From positions 1-5,686 of the forward strand of contig JAITIH010000351.1 of the NCBI GenBank assembly GCA_031279525.1: a stretch of 5,686 nt of DNA, in the 5' to 3' direction. The stretch is from Deltaproteobacteria bacterium (GTDB taxonomy: Bacteria; Desulfobacterota; Desulfarculia; Adiutricales; Adiutricaceae). Shown here one piece after another: positions 5,535-5,686 of the stretch (position 1 is its first letter; every line of letters begins with the position of its first letter). Below the pieces are notes generated by a model that ran no database searches, was not told where the DNA came from, and was given only the letters and a program-made list of their open reading frames with translations. Made by a program: the position numbers and the translations under genes.

Positions 5535-5686
5535 GAGGCGAGAGGGCGACATACCAGAGACGGGGAGACGACGGTTTTAGGGCCGGCCGCCAAAGACGGC
5601 TAAAGGGCGCTTTTAGGGTTTTTACCGTGAAACAACAATTTTTTTATCAAGGCTTTGTGTCTGGACAATCGCTATAGCGCCACATT
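5535..5686. other. Right-edge non-coding stretch, AT-richer at the end
   Basis: No supported gene is visible. It holds the palindrome GGCCGGCC (5581-5588), two copies of TTTTAGGG (5575 and 5612), an AT-rich stretch with seven or more T from about 5639, and a perfect 10-bp palindrome CGCTATAGCG (5670-5679). The AT-rich end could be the promoter region of a gene just past the edge, but I find no -35/-10 pair with proper spacing. Confidence 0.4.

Noticed and set aside
5533..5580. 15-aa peptide (MRREGDIPETGRRRF) with a strong AAAGGAGG site 7 nt upstream
   Set aside because: The ribosome-site match is part of the tandem repeat unit, and the ATG arises from a single change in the last unit; nothing downstream suggests a leader peptide.

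Overview
The window is about 4.8 kb of nitrogen-fixation genes, all on the + strand, followed by about 0.9 kb without convincing genes but rich in repeats and inverted repeats. The gene set builds the nitrogenase cofactor. It holds the 3' part of a NifN-NifB fusion, a homocitrate synthase split into two subunit genes (omega then alpha), and an AnfO-family accessory protein. The NifN-B fusion and the omega/alpha split of NifV are both known from Clostridium pasteurianum, in the same relative order. Here, however, the DNA is GC-rich (by eye about 60-65% in the genes), so this is not an ordinary low-GC Clostridium. A GC-rich anaerobic diazotroph carrying a clostridial-type nif cluster is the best reading; I cannot name the phylum from the sequence.

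Layout: (1) 2-2308, NifN (C-terminal half)-NifB fusion, open to the left edge. (2) 2309-2443, a 135-nt gap with a strong hairpin, an eight-T run and a perfect 12-bp palindrome just before the next start. (3) 2444-3223 nifV-omega, 3213-4067 nifV-alpha and 4072-4800 anfO-like, overlapping or nearly touching and probably one transcript. (4) 4801-5686, non-coding: a weak terminator-like hairpin after the last stop, a second hairpin at 4868-4889, a tandem-repeat block bounded by inverted repeats (4897-5027), further hairpins at 5119-5163, a set of competing hairpins (5211-5253), a seven-copy 32-bp tandem array (5313-5534) and an AT-richer right edge.

How the genes work together: NifB makes NifB-co, the 8Fe-9S-C precursor. 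The NifN moiety, with NifE (expected upstream, outside the window), is the scaffold on which NifB-co matures. NifV-alpha and NifV-omega make the homocitrate that ligates Mo in FeMo-co. The AnfO-like protein belongs to a poorly understood nitrogenase accessory family named from the Fe-only system, so its place beside Mo-cofactor genes is notable.

Most worth a second look: NifV-omega appears to be a shrunken, catalytically dead copy of the NifV barrel joined to the normal C-terminal region; the AnfO-like gene in a Mo-type cluster; and the dense structured or repetitive DNA after the operon, which matches no RNA or repeat family I recognise.
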